From Ravibacter sp964559125 (GTDB lineage Bacteria; Bacteroidota; Bacteroidia; Cytophagales; Spirosomataceae): 25,925 bases of DNA. A model generated the notes under the pieces. The model had not been told where the DNA came from. It saw only the letters and a list, made by a program, of their open reading frames with translations, and ran no database searches. Both the position numbers and the translations under genes were made by a program. Where the stretch lies: NCBI GenBank assembly GCA_964559125.1, contig CAZLGW010000058.1, positions 1 to 25,925 on the forward strand. The letters are read 5' to 3'. Numbering within the stretch: the stretch's first letter is position 1; each line of letters starts with the position of its first letter. Positions 16,662 through 24,601 of this stretch are shown here, piece after piece.

Positions 16662-18815
16662 ATGATAGTAAAAAAAATCTTGTTGCAGATTGTTTGCATG
16701 CTGTTGTATCTCCTGCCCGGATTTTCAGCAGACAAAAAAGAGGTAAAGACGTTCGATGTAGTTATCGTCGGAGGAAGCTCAGGTGCTTTTGGCGCAGCAA
16801 TGGGAGCAGCTCGCTCGGGCGCAACAGTAGCATTAATAGAGGATACGCCCGTGCTGGGTGGAATGATCAGCAATGGCATATCCAATATTGACTGCTATTC
16901 ATATGAGTCGCTGAGTGGTGTTTTCGAGGAATTCCGTCTGAAGGTGAAGGAATACTATCGGCCGGTGATGGAAACGGACCCGGTTTTCAGGCACAGACCG
17001 GGTCCTGCCAGGCAGGAACAATCTTATTCTGAAACTGAAAGAAAAACGAGGAGTAGCAATCCGTCGGAAAGCCGTGCACGCCAGACCAATGAGGCCGTAA
17101 ACGGAGGACGATGGGAACCGCATGTTGCCGACCGTATTCTGAAAGATATGGCTTCTGCCTACACAAATCTCACGATTTACTACAACCGGTATGCAACCGG
17201 CGTGATTAAAGACCACAATCGTGTCGTGGGTGTAACCACCGGTTCGCCGGATCAGGGGGCGATAGATTTTCTTGGAAAAGTGGTGATCGATGCCACCCAT
17301 GAGGCTGATATCGCTGCCTGGGCGGGTGCTCCTTACCGGGTAGGGCGGGAGGCAAGGTCAAAGGAAGAGCCTCATGCAGGTGAGATCTACTACTACAATA
17401 GTACCGGCGAGATAATACGAAAAGGCTCCGGCAAGCAGGATTTTGCTATTCCCTCCTACGGAATCAGACTTTGCATTAAGTACTATGATCCTGATAAAGA
17501 CGATAAGCATATATTAAAGGAGCCGCCTGCTGATTATGATCCCGCAAAATATCAGTATGCGCTCTACGGCTTACCCGATTCCTTTGAGCCATCCATGCCT
17601 TCGCTGAAAACGGAAATGAACAAGAATCCTGTTGGAAACGAGTTGCAGGAAGTCAACTGGGGCTGGCCGGAAGCTACTTACCTGGAAAGAAGAGCGCTAT
17701 ATCAATTCTATAAGAACCACGCGCTTGGATTTCTTTATTACCTGCAGCACGAAAGGGGTATACGAAATATCGGCTTGCCTGACGATGAATTTACCGATAA
17801 CGGCAATATCCCTTACCGCGTCTTTGTCAGGGAAGCAAGAAGGATCGAAGGAGATTTGGTGCTGACCGAAAAGGATATCAATCCTTTTATCGAAATAAAC
17901 AGCTCACTTACCACTCCCTTCCACACCGAAAGCATCGCGATCGGGCACTACCCCATCGATGCAAAACCAGTACGGCAAAAACGTGATATTTCTACGCCCG
18001 ACAAAGGGGAGGGTGATTTTTTCCTCTCAAACGTGATTTCTCCTTTCCAGGTGCCTTATAAGGCGCTGCTGCCCCGGAAAGTGGAGGGGCTGATCGTACC
18101 GGTAGCCATTTCTGCAACACATGTCGCTTTTTCCGCTATCCGCATGGATGCTACCTGGATGGCAATGGGGCAGGCCGCCGGTATCGCCGCCGGAATCAGC
18201 GTCAAAAAAGGACTGCCGGTCAGGGAAGTAAACGTTCGCGATATCCAGGATGAATTGCTGCGGCAAAAATGCCGGCTGGTTTTCTACTGGGACGTCCCTT
18301 TGGACCATCCGTATTTCGATGCGATCCAGAAAGCCAGTATAGAACGATGGATAGAGCCTGACTTCTCCAGGAACTTTATGCCCGATTCGGCGCTTACAAG
18401 AAGTCAGGCCGTACAATTGCTGATGAGGGCGTTCCGATTGTGGCCAAGCGTAAGCAACGTTCATTTTTCGGACGTAGACATCCGGCATCCGGCCTTCCAG
18501 GCCGTCGAAACTCTTTTTGACAACGGGGTTCTTGACGCGATCGGAGTAAAACCCAGGTGGCCTGAAGCGGGCGGCTATACGGGCAACAAAGATGGATTTT
18601 CGGGAGGGAAAAGCAATTTCGGGCCATTTTACCCGGATGAGCCTATTACGCCGGAGGACTTCAAAGCGCTTGTAAAACGGTTGAAGTCCGGAGAGGCGGG
18701 GGAGGCAACTCTTTTTTCCTCAGGACGACTCGGCAATGACAGCTCCCGGATGGTTAAGAGGAGCGAAGCTGTGGATTTTTTATGGCAGATAATACAGGGT
18801 GCCGACTCGAAATGA
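16662..18815 (+). CDS. secreted FAD-dependent oxidoreductase with SLH-like C-terminal region
   Basis: A 717-residue protein with a signal peptide (IVKKILLQIVCMLLYLLPGFS), then an FAD-binding fold of the FAD_oxidored type (PF12831). FDVVIVGGSSGAFGAAMGAA starts at residue 31, followed by LIEDTPVLGGMISNG. The catalytic/FAD core runs to about residue 530 and includes HVAFSAIRMDATWMAMGQAA. From about residue 547 the protein changes character: HPYFDAIQKASIERWIEPDF, MPDSALTRSQAVQLLMRAF and a second copy around HPAFQAVETLFDNGVLDA resemble S-layer homology repeats. It lies downstream of susCD in a presumed operon and probably oxidises or dehydrates a sugar in the periplasm or at the surface. Its stop overlaps the next start. 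Confidence 0.87.
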   Translation: MIVKKILLQIVCMLLYLLPGFSADKKEVKTFDVVIVGGSSGAFGAAMGAARSGATVALIEDTPVLGGMISNGISNIDCYSYESLSGVFEEFRLKVKEYYRPVMETDPVFRHRPGPARQEQSYSETERKTRSSNPSESRARQTNEAVNGGRWEPHVADRILKDMASAYTNLTIYYNRYATGVIKDHNRVVGVTTGSPDQGAIDFLGKVVIDATHEADIAAWAGAPYRVGREARSKEEPHAGEIYYYNSTGEIIRKGSGKQDFAIPSYGIRLCIKYYDPDKDDKHILKEPPADYDPAKYQYALYGLPDSFEPSMPSLKTEMNKNPVGNELQEVNWGWPEATYLERRALYQFYKNHALGFLYYLQHERGIRNIGLPDDEFTDNGNIPYRVFVREARRIEGDLVLTEKDINPFIEINSSLTTPFHTESIAIGHYPIDAKPVRQKRDISTPDKGEGDFFLSNVISPFQVPYKALLPRKVEGLIVPVAISATHVAFSAIRMDATWMAMGQAAGIAAGISVKKGLPVREVNVRDIQDELLRQKCRLVFYWDVPLDHPYFDAIQKASIERWIEPDFSRNFMPDSALTRSQAVQLLMRAFRLWPSVSNVHFSDVDIRHPAFQAVETLFDNGVLDAIGVKPRWPEAGGYTGNKDGFSGGKSNFGPFYPDEPITPEDFKALVKRLKSGEAGEATLFSSGRLGNDSSRMVKRSEAVDFLWQIIQGADSK

Positions 18816-20017
18816 CTATGTTTCAAAAAAGGTGCTGCGTTCGCGATAAAGTACTTGTACGGCTGCTATCAATCGTTCTGCTCCCGGCGACACTGTGTTT
18901 TCTGGCTGCTGCAGGGACTTCCACCGTAGAAGTATTTGTGGATTTCCCGGGGGGAAATATACGGGTAGACTCAATTGTCGGAAACACCGTTTATCTGCGC
19001 CCCGACCTCAGGGATACCACCCGCGATTGGTTTTATTGGTATATGGGTGTAAGATCTTCCCGGTCCGGCGTGGTCAGGTTTGTATTCAACCAGCCCAATT
19101 GTATTTCGGGTATGGGACCGGCCCTGAGCACGGACAAAGGGAAAAGCTGGAAATGGTTGTGGGCGACGCCGGCCAACCGAAATGAATTTGAATATGATTT
19201 CAGCGCCGGAAAGCAGGTCAGGTTTAGTATGGGTATGCCTTATACATCCCGTCATCTAAGCCAGTTCCTGGGCAGGTACAAGAAAAACGAACGTCTCCAT
19301 AAGGGTATACTATGTCGTTCGGAAGGGGGAGAAGTAACAGAGCAGATCGTAATACGAACTGCCGGAAAGGGGCAGCCAAAACTCCGCGTTCTGGTTACGG
19401 CACGGCATCACGCATGCGAAATGATGGCAAGCTACGCTTTGGAAGGAATGATAGAAGCCCTGCTGCGTACAGATCGGGAAATAGCGTCTTTTATGGAGCA
19501 ATTTGAATTTGTGTTTATCCCTTTCATGGATAAATCGGGAGTAGAGAAAGGAGACCAGGGGAAGGCGAGATTTCCGCGGGATCACAACCGGGACTACAGC
19601 GGGCAGAGTATCTACGAAAGTACGAAAGAATTGCGCAGCCGGTTTACCGGCAACATAGTAGCTGCATTAGACCTGCATTGCCCTATGCTCAAGGGACGCG
19701 ATAATGAGTCCCTGTATCTCGTCGGGCAGGAAGATATAAGACTGAAGCAAAACTTCGAAGACTTTGCAGACCGCTTTATAGCCTGTTCGACGGGACCTTT
19801 GAGGCTGGACAGAAAACGGGTTTATATCTCAAAAGGCGGATACCCCGAAGGAGCCTCTTTCGGAGAGTGGGCCGCTGCGTTGCCGTCTGTACGCCTGGTT
19901 TGTACGTTGGAGGTCCCGTATGCCCTTCATTATGAGGAGGCGATCACGCCGGAGAAGCTGCGCATATTGGGAAATGACATGGTGTATGCGCTGAAAGACT
20001 TTTTAAGCAACCATTAG
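18812..20017 (+). CDS. M14-family zinc carboxypeptidase with CCP-type N-domain, exported
   Basis: I place the start at 18812, where ATGA overlaps the stop of the FAD oxidoreductase; 18782 and 18818 are alternatives. A basic stretch and hydrophobic run (LVRLLSIVLLPATLCFLAAA) make a signal peptide. A beta-rich N-terminal domain follows (VDFPGGNIRVDSIVGNTVYL, DWFYWYMGVRSS), as in cytosolic-carboxypeptidase-like M14 enzymes. The peptidase part has the zinc motif HxxE in TARHHACEMMASYALEGM, a substrate-binding NRD in HNRDYSG, the third zinc ligand in ALDLHCPMLKG and a candidate catalytic glutamate in CTLEVPYALHY. All key residues appear intact. A peptidase among sugar oxidoreductases suggests a glycopeptide or amino-acylated substrate. 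Confidence 0.85.
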   Translation: MTMFQKRCCVRDKVLVRLLSIVLLPATLCFLAAAGTSTVEVFVDFPGGNIRVDSIVGNTVYLRPDLRDTTRDWFYWYMGVRSSRSGVVRFVFNQPNCISGMGPALSTDKGKSWKWLWATPANRNEFEYDFSAGKQVRFSMGMPYTSRHLSQFLGRYKKNERLHKGILCRSEGGEVTEQIVIRTAGKGQPKLRVLVTARHHACEMMASYALEGMIEALLRTDREIASFMEQFEFVFIPFMDKSGVEKGDQGKARFPRDHNRDYSGQSIYESTKELRSRFTGNIVAALDLHCPMLKGRDNESLYLVGQEDIRLKQNFEDFADRFIACSTGPLRLDRKRVYISKGGYPEGASFGEWAAALPSVRLVCTLEVPYALHYEEAITPEKLRILGNDMVYALKDFLSNH

Positions 20018-20083
20018 TCATCTCTTGTCTGATTCTGAATGACAATGCGACTACGTACCTGAAAGAAATAGAAACACTAAAAA

Positions 20084-20105
20084 CCGGTTCCATTTAATAA
20101 ACCGG
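20084..20105 (+). other. small hairpin upstream of the second FAD oxidoreductase
   Basis: CCGGTT at 20084-20089 pairs with AACCGG at 20100-20105 around a 10-nt A/T-rich loop. No T-run follows, so it is not a clear terminator. It sits in the largest gap within the operon (155 bp) and could be a processing or stability element. Confidence 0.2.
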
Positions 20106-20172
20106 CGGTCAAAGAAGTAAATCATGAATTCAATTAACCGGATAAGTCTTGAAAAATAAGTACATCATTTGC

Positions 20173-22194
20173 ATGTCGCGAAAGTTTTGGCTAGGGATTT
20201 TCAGCGTTTTCGGGGCAATCAACACTACTGCGGATGGTTTCGGCCGTGGAATTGACTCGTATGATATCTGCATCTACGGTGGGAGTTCTGCAGGGGTGGT
20301 AGCAGCCTACTCAGCCAGTAAATCGGGCAAAACCGTTTTGCTGATTGCACCCGACGGTCACATTGGAGGGTTGTCTTCAGGGGGACTGGGACAAACCGAT
20401 ATAGGTAACAAACACGTAGTTACCGGCGTAGCAAGAGACTTTTACAGGAGACTGGGCCGACAGTACAATAAACTGGAGGCATGGCAATTCGAGCCCGGCA
20501 AGGCCGAAGCTGTTTTCAGAGAATATTTAAGGGAAGGAAAGATAGCAGTTCTTTATCATAAACGAATCTCGGATGTCATTAAACACGGCGACGTAATCGA
20601 AGCAGTAGATGTAGTGGACACATATGGTGCGGTGGACGAAAAGAAGAGAATTCACGCCCGTGTTTTCCTGGATTGTACTTATGAAGGAGACTTGATGGCG
20701 ATGGCGGGGGTGTCGTATACAGTTGGACGTGAGGATAACAGCCTTTACAAAGAGAAGTGGAACGGATATTATCTACCACGATATCGGGAGGCATCAGGCT
20801 ATCACCAGTTTCCTGATGGTATAAGCCCTTATAGAGTTCCGGAGGATCCATCAAGCGGATTGGTGTGGGGAATAGGCAAAGGGACCGGCCGTCGTACCGG
20901 AACAGGCGACCGGCACGTCCAGGCGTATAATTTTCGTATCTGCCTGACCGATAGTGCCGAGAACCGTATTCCTGTTACACGTCCTCCCGATTACGATTCA
21001 TCCAGGTATGAGCTGTTGGCCCGGCTCCTGGCCGCCCAGCCAGAAATGAGAAACATCAACCACTATTTTATCTGGAGCCTGATGCCCGGGAGAAAAACGG
21101 ACGTGAATAACAGAGGGGCATTTTCTACCGATATGATCGGAATGAGCGACGAATGGCCGGAAGCAGACTTTGAGAAACGCAGAGAAATATTCAATGCTCA
21201 TTTATCATACATCAAAGGATTGCTCTATTTTATGTCTTCGGATCCTCGGGTACCGGACACGTTACGGAATTTTGTCAGTGAATGGGGATATCCAAAGGAC
21301 GAGTACCTTCAACACGGCAACTTTACCCCTCAGTTGTACGTGAGAGAAGGCCGGAGAATGATTGGCGAGTATGTTATGACCGAACATGATTGCTGGGGGC
21401 GCACAGAAATAAAAGATGCCGTTGCCATGGCAGCCTACACGATGGACAGCCATAACACCCAGCGGATTGTCGTGAACGGAATGGTTAAAAACGAAGGGAA
21501 CGTCGAGGTAGGCGGATTTCGACCTTACCCGATTTCCTATCGCGCGATTATCCCCAAGCGGAATGAATGCAGTAACCTGCTTGTCCCGGTCTGCCTGTCT
21601 TCCTCTCATATCGCGTTTGGGTCTATACGCATGGAGCCCGTTTTTATGGTGCTGGGCCAATCGGCTGCCGTGGCAGCGGTGATGGCAATAGATGATGATC
21701 TACCCATTCAAGATGTAGATGTAGCTGCGCTTCAGAAGAGGATCGCCGAAGACCCCTATCTGAACGGAGGTTTGAGAGAGTTTCTTGCAGATGACACAGA
21801 CCAGGGAGTAACTGAGATGAGCGGCTCCTGGAAATCAGTCTTTTTTAAAGAAGTATCTTATTTTTCTTCGACGATGATCGCTGAAGATCAAAACGCAAAA
21901 GCACGTATAAATCTGAATGGAGCCGGGAACGGCAAATACAGGTTATATTTCTATTGCCCGGGAATAAGGGAAATGAAAGAAGCCGGAAACTACGAGTTCG
22001 AAATAACGGACACAAAAGGAAAGCGATTGACAACGGCCCGACCCGCCGGATTTGCCGGCGACTGGATGCCGGTCGGCATCGTCGAATTGGATGGCGAAAA
22101 AGAGTGCAATGTGGTAGTAAAGGCCGGAGAGGGAACGGCGGCATTGGTTTTTGATGCTGTGATGTTCCTCCCGGAAGATTTATTGAGCTTTTAA
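20173..22194 (+). CDS. secreted FAD-dependent oxidoreductase with golvesin-like C-terminal domain
   Basis: From the ATG at 20173 the protein has 673 residues. A TTG at 20149 could add 8 residues. A short signal-like segment precedes the FAD fold YDICIYGGSSAGVVAAYSAS and the motif HIGGLSSGGLGQTDIG, which is typical of the FAD_oxidored family. Further family marks are YVREGRRMIGEYVMTEHDC and SSSHIAFGSIRMEPVFMVLG. The last 110 residues form a beta-rich domain (ARINLNGAGNGKYRLYFYCP, closing with VVKAGEGTAALVFDAVMF) that resembles golvesin/xanthan-lyase C-terminal carbohydrate-associated modules. It is a divergent paralogue of the oxidoreductase at 16662. A role in oxidising sugar units of the imported glycan is inferred from context. 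Confidence 0.87.
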   Translation: MSRKFWLGIFSVFGAINTTADGFGRGIDSYDICIYGGSSAGVVAAYSASKSGKTVLLIAPDGHIGGLSSGGLGQTDIGNKHVVTGVARDFYRRLGRQYNKLEAWQFEPGKAEAVFREYLREGKIAVLYHKRISDVIKHGDVIEAVDVVDTYGAVDEKKRIHARVFLDCTYEGDLMAMAGVSYTVGREDNSLYKEKWNGYYLPRYREASGYHQFPDGISPYRVPEDPSSGLVWGIGKGTGRRTGTGDRHVQAYNFRICLTDSAENRIPVTRPPDYDSSRYELLARLLAAQPEMRNINHYFIWSLMPGRKTDVNNRGAFSTDMIGMSDEWPEADFEKRREIFNAHLSYIKGLLYFMSSDPRVPDTLRNFVSEWGYPKDEYLQHGNFTPQLYVREGRRMIGEYVMTEHDCWGRTEIKDAVAMAAYTMDSHNTQRIVVNGMVKNEGNVEVGGFRPYPISYRAIIPKRNECSNLLVPVCLSSSHIAFGSIRMEPVFMVLGQSAAVAAVMAIDDDLPIQDVDVAALQKRIAEDPYLNGGLREFLADDTDQGVTEMSGSWKSVFFKEVSYFSSTMIAEDQNAKARINLNGAGNGKYRLYFYCPGIREMKEAGNYEFEITDTKGKRLTTARPAGFAGDWMPVGIVELDGEKECNVVVKAGEGTAALVFDAVMFLPEDLLSF

Positions 22195-22207
22195 CAAAAA
22201 ACAGGTT

Positions 22208-23116
22208 ATGAATTTTACGAGAAGAAAACTCTTGAAAAAAGCTGCATTGGCGTCTTTCATCCCGGTAATTGCTCCTTTAAATACTTCTGCGTTTCGTGGA
22301 AAGCCGGTCGCGAAATCTGCCATCGATAAAAACCTGTCTCTTCTGTCGGGTTTTTGCTTTCGGTATCACCATTCAAACCGGGAATGTATGAAGCGTATAC
22401 TGGATGGGCAGATCGGTGATATTTCCACGGCTTTTAACGCCCGCCTGGGAGGCACGCTCTGGTCTCATCCACGAAAAGCTGAATGGAGTGAAGCTGAATA
22501 CCAGTTAAGGAACTGGATTTATTACACCTGGCTAAGCGGTGATCTGATTGTAGAGCAGGCAGTCCACAGCATCGATCTTATGTCGTGGGCGATGGGGGGT
22601 AAATTGCCTGAGTATGCCATCGGTACAGGAGGAAGGGAAGTGAGAACGGAACAGATTTATGGGAATGTCTACGACCATTTTGCAATTACCTACGGGTATG
22701 AAAACGGAAGTAAGGGGATTCACTTCTCCAGGCAACAGGCCAACTGCTACGGAACAAATGTCTTGGAGATAGCCGGGACAAAAGGAAATGCACTCATTGA
22801 TGTGTCAAAAGGGACAAGCGCCATAACCGGGCAAACGCCCTGGAGGTTTTCCGGACAGGCGAACGATATGTTCCAGACGGAACACGACGAATTTTTTGCT
22901 TCTATTCGTTCGGGCACCCCAATGAACGACGGAGAGTGGATGGCTCATAGTACGCTTATTGCCATAATGGGGCGTATGGCAGCTTATACTGGAAAAAAAG
23001 TAACCTGGGAGGAGGCGTTTAACTCGCGGGAGACACTCGGACCGCCCGCCTACGGCTTTGATATGAAACTACCTGAAGTAGCGGTAGCCAAACCGGGAAT
23101 TACAGCCTTCTATTGA
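22208..23116 (+). CDS. Tat-exported Gfo/Idh/MocA C-terminal domain protein lacking the NAD-binding domain
   Basis: 302 residues. A twin-arginine signal (NFTRRKLLKKAALASFIPVI) is followed after only about 15 residues by KNLSLLSGFCFRYHHSNREC. In full-length Gfo/Idh/MocA proteins that sequence sits after the Rossmann domain, at about residue 150. The glycine-rich NAD loop and the EKP motif are absent. The substrate domain itself looks intact, including the conserved histidine in EQAVHSIDLMSWAMG (His120), and the reading frame is clean to the normal end. Normal members have about 420-450 residues, so roughly 110-130 are missing. It lies 13 bp after the FAD oxidoreductase and 22 bp before the DUF1080 gene. 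It is either a degenerate dehydrogenase or a binding or eliminase-type protein that no longer needs NAD. Confidence 0.85.
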   Translation: MNFTRRKLLKKAALASFIPVIAPLNTSAFRGKPVAKSAIDKNLSLLSGFCFRYHHSNRECMKRILDGQIGDISTAFNARLGGTLWSHPRKAEWSEAEYQLRNWIYYTWLSGDLIVEQAVHSIDLMSWAMGGKLPEYAIGTGGREVRTEQIYGNVYDHFAITYGYENGSKGIHFSRQQANCYGTNVLEIAGTKGNALIDVSKGTSAITGQTPWRFSGQANDMFQTEHDEFFASIRSGTPMNDGEWMAHSTLIAIMGRMAAYTGKKVTWEEAFNSRETLGPPAYGFDMKLPEVAVAKPGITAFY

Positions 23117-23138
23117 TCACAAAACAACCTTAATCAGA

Positions 23139-23780
23139 ATGTTACAGTTTAACTTGTTGCAAATCGCCTGTTTTTTCTCCTTTTTAACTGTTTTGGGATT
23201 CTACCCGGAGAGAGAATATATTAATTCAAATTCACGTAAGGTAAAACTATTCAACGGTATTGACCTTACCGGGTGGCAGGTTCATGGCACAGAAAAATGG
23301 TATGTGGAAAACGGAGAACTGGTCTGTGAAAGCGGACCTGAAAAGCAGTACGGCTACCTTTCGACCCGGAAGCACTATAAGGATTTTGATCTTACACTGG
23401 AATTTAAACAGGAATCGGCTGGTAACAGCGGCGTATTTTTCAGAGCAAATCTAACGGGAACCAGGATAAAAGGATGGCAGGTAGAAGTCGCTCAGCCCGG
23501 GTACGATACAGGCGGTATTTTTGAATCAGGATGGGGAAGAGGATGGTTGGCCAAAATTCCGGATGAGAAGGAAGGTATTCTAAAGTATGGAGAATGGAAT
23601 AAGCTGAGGGTTCGCGTCGTTGGTGGAAATGTTAAAACGTGGCTGAACGGGAAAAAGATGGTAGACATTGACAACGAAAATATCGCAAATGCCAACGGAA
23701 GCATCGCGCTGCAGATACATGATGGCGGGGGGATTAAGGTGAAATGGAGGAACGTGATCTTGAAAGAGATTAACCGATAA
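23139..23780 (+). CDS. DUF1080 protein, 3-keto-disaccharide hydrolase family
   Basis: A 213-residue exported protein (hydrophobic N-terminus LLQIACFFSFLTVLGF) with a single DUF1080 domain (PF06439). Marks are LFNGIDLTGWQVHGTEKWYV, FDLTLEFKQESAGNSGVFFR, a central GWQVEVAQPGYDTGGIFE and the closing strand IALQIHDGGGIKVKWRNVIL. Members have a concanavalin-like jelly-roll fold; some hydrolyse 3-keto-glucosides made by Gfo/Idh/MocA or FAD dehydrogenases. As the last gene of the locus it fits the cleavage step after C3 oxidation. No lipobox is evident. Confidence 0.9.
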   Translation: MLQFNLLQIACFFSFLTVLGFYPEREYINSNSRKVKLFNGIDLTGWQVHGTEKWYVENGELVCESGPEKQYGYLSTRKHYKDFDLTLEFKQESAGNSGVFFRANLTGTRIKGWQVEVAQPGYDTGGIFESGWGRGWLAKIPDEKEGILKYGEWNKLRVRVVGGNVKTWLNGKKMVDIDNENIANANGSIALQIHDGGGIKVKWRNVILKEINR

Positions 23781-24004
23781 ACTTTTCTAAGCCGCTAAAA
23801 TACTATTCATTATAAAAAGTTTCAAAGGAAATAGTAGCCGGTTACCAGAAGTTTCCATCTAAAAGGCTAAATTTCTGGAATGTTTCCGGTATATCCCGTT
23901 TGAAAGCTTCGGCTTCCCGACTGGCTGGTGTACCGAATCAACTGCGGGAACCGTTAAGATGCCCTGCAGGTAATAAATAACTGATTTTTAACCCAAAAAT
24001 AATC
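23781..24004. other. 224-bp intergenic region
   Basis: This separates the carbohydrate locus from the HugZ-like gene. No TAnnTTTG box or strong terminator is visible. AAACTTTT and AAAAGTTT just after the DUF1080 stop could pair across a long loop. On the minus strand 23845-23937 is open for 31 codons and looks faintly protein-like, but it is too short to assign. Confidence 0.3.
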
Positions 24005-24553
24005 ATGAGTGAAATAAAGAGTGCATCGGCCAGAGCTGCTCAAAAGAAAGTAAAGCCGCGGACACCGAAAGTAAATGAGCTTATTGCTAAATGCAAATCC
24101 GTGATCCTGGGGACTATTGATGCCGGAGGGGCTCCGAATGCAAGCTATGCCCCTGTTGTGCGCATCGGCAATGAGCTGTATATCCTGGTATCATTTATGT
24201 CGCGCCATACTGCCAACCTGGTGGAGACAAAAAAGGCCTCAGTCATGTTTATCGAGGATGAAGCCGATTCGAAGCAGATTTACGCCCGTGACAGGCTCAC
24301 CATTGACGCCCTTGCCACAAGGGTAGACAGAGGTACCAGCGAATGGGATCTGGGTATCGAAAAGCTCAAAGAAGCCCATGGGGGTGTACTGGATATCCTT
24401 GCCGGGCTGGAAGATTTCATTATGATCAGGCTCACTCCGCAGAAGGCGTCGTATGTAAACGGCTTCGGCAGCGCCTATTATGTGAACGAAAACCTGGAAA
24501 TTATCGAGCACCGGAATGACGTGGGGCATACCGTAGCATCGGAGAATACCTGA
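24005..24553 (+). CDS. HugZ-like heme-utilisation / PNPOx-fold protein
   Basis: A 182-residue cytosolic protein with a split-barrel FMN-binding-like fold: KSVILGTIDAGGAPNASYAP, then LYILVSFMSRHTANLVETKK and VMFIEDEADSKQIYARDRLT. This is the pattern of HugZ proteins, which bind and may degrade heme, and the protein has the family ending with VNGFGSAYYVNE. The N-terminal 25 residues are basic and probably disordered. It is 48 bp upstream of a DMT exporter on the same strand; a functional link is not evident. Confidence 0.82.
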   Translation: MSEIKSASARAAQKKVKPRTPKVNELIAKCKSVILGTIDAGGAPNASYAPVVRIGNELYILVSFMSRHTANLVETKKASVMFIEDEADSKQIYARDRLTIDALATRVDRGTSEWDLGIEKLKEAHGGVLDILAGLEDFIMIRLTPQKASYVNGFGSAYYVNENLEIIEHRNDVGHTVASENT

Positions 24554-24601
24554 TATACGCGGGCAGACAGACGTCGGGGTATATTACCTCAGGAAATTTA
24601 G

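Noticed and set aside
20149..20175. TTG start for the second FAD oxidoreductase
   Set aside because: The ATG at 20173 gives a sensible signal-like N-terminus, and nothing supports the TTG; it is kept only as an alternative.
23845..23937. Minus-strand 31-codon open stretch that faintly resembles the start of a carboxymuconolactone decarboxylase
   Set aside because: It is very short, has stops at both ends and no start, and the diagnostic part of that family is missing, so chance cannot be excluded.
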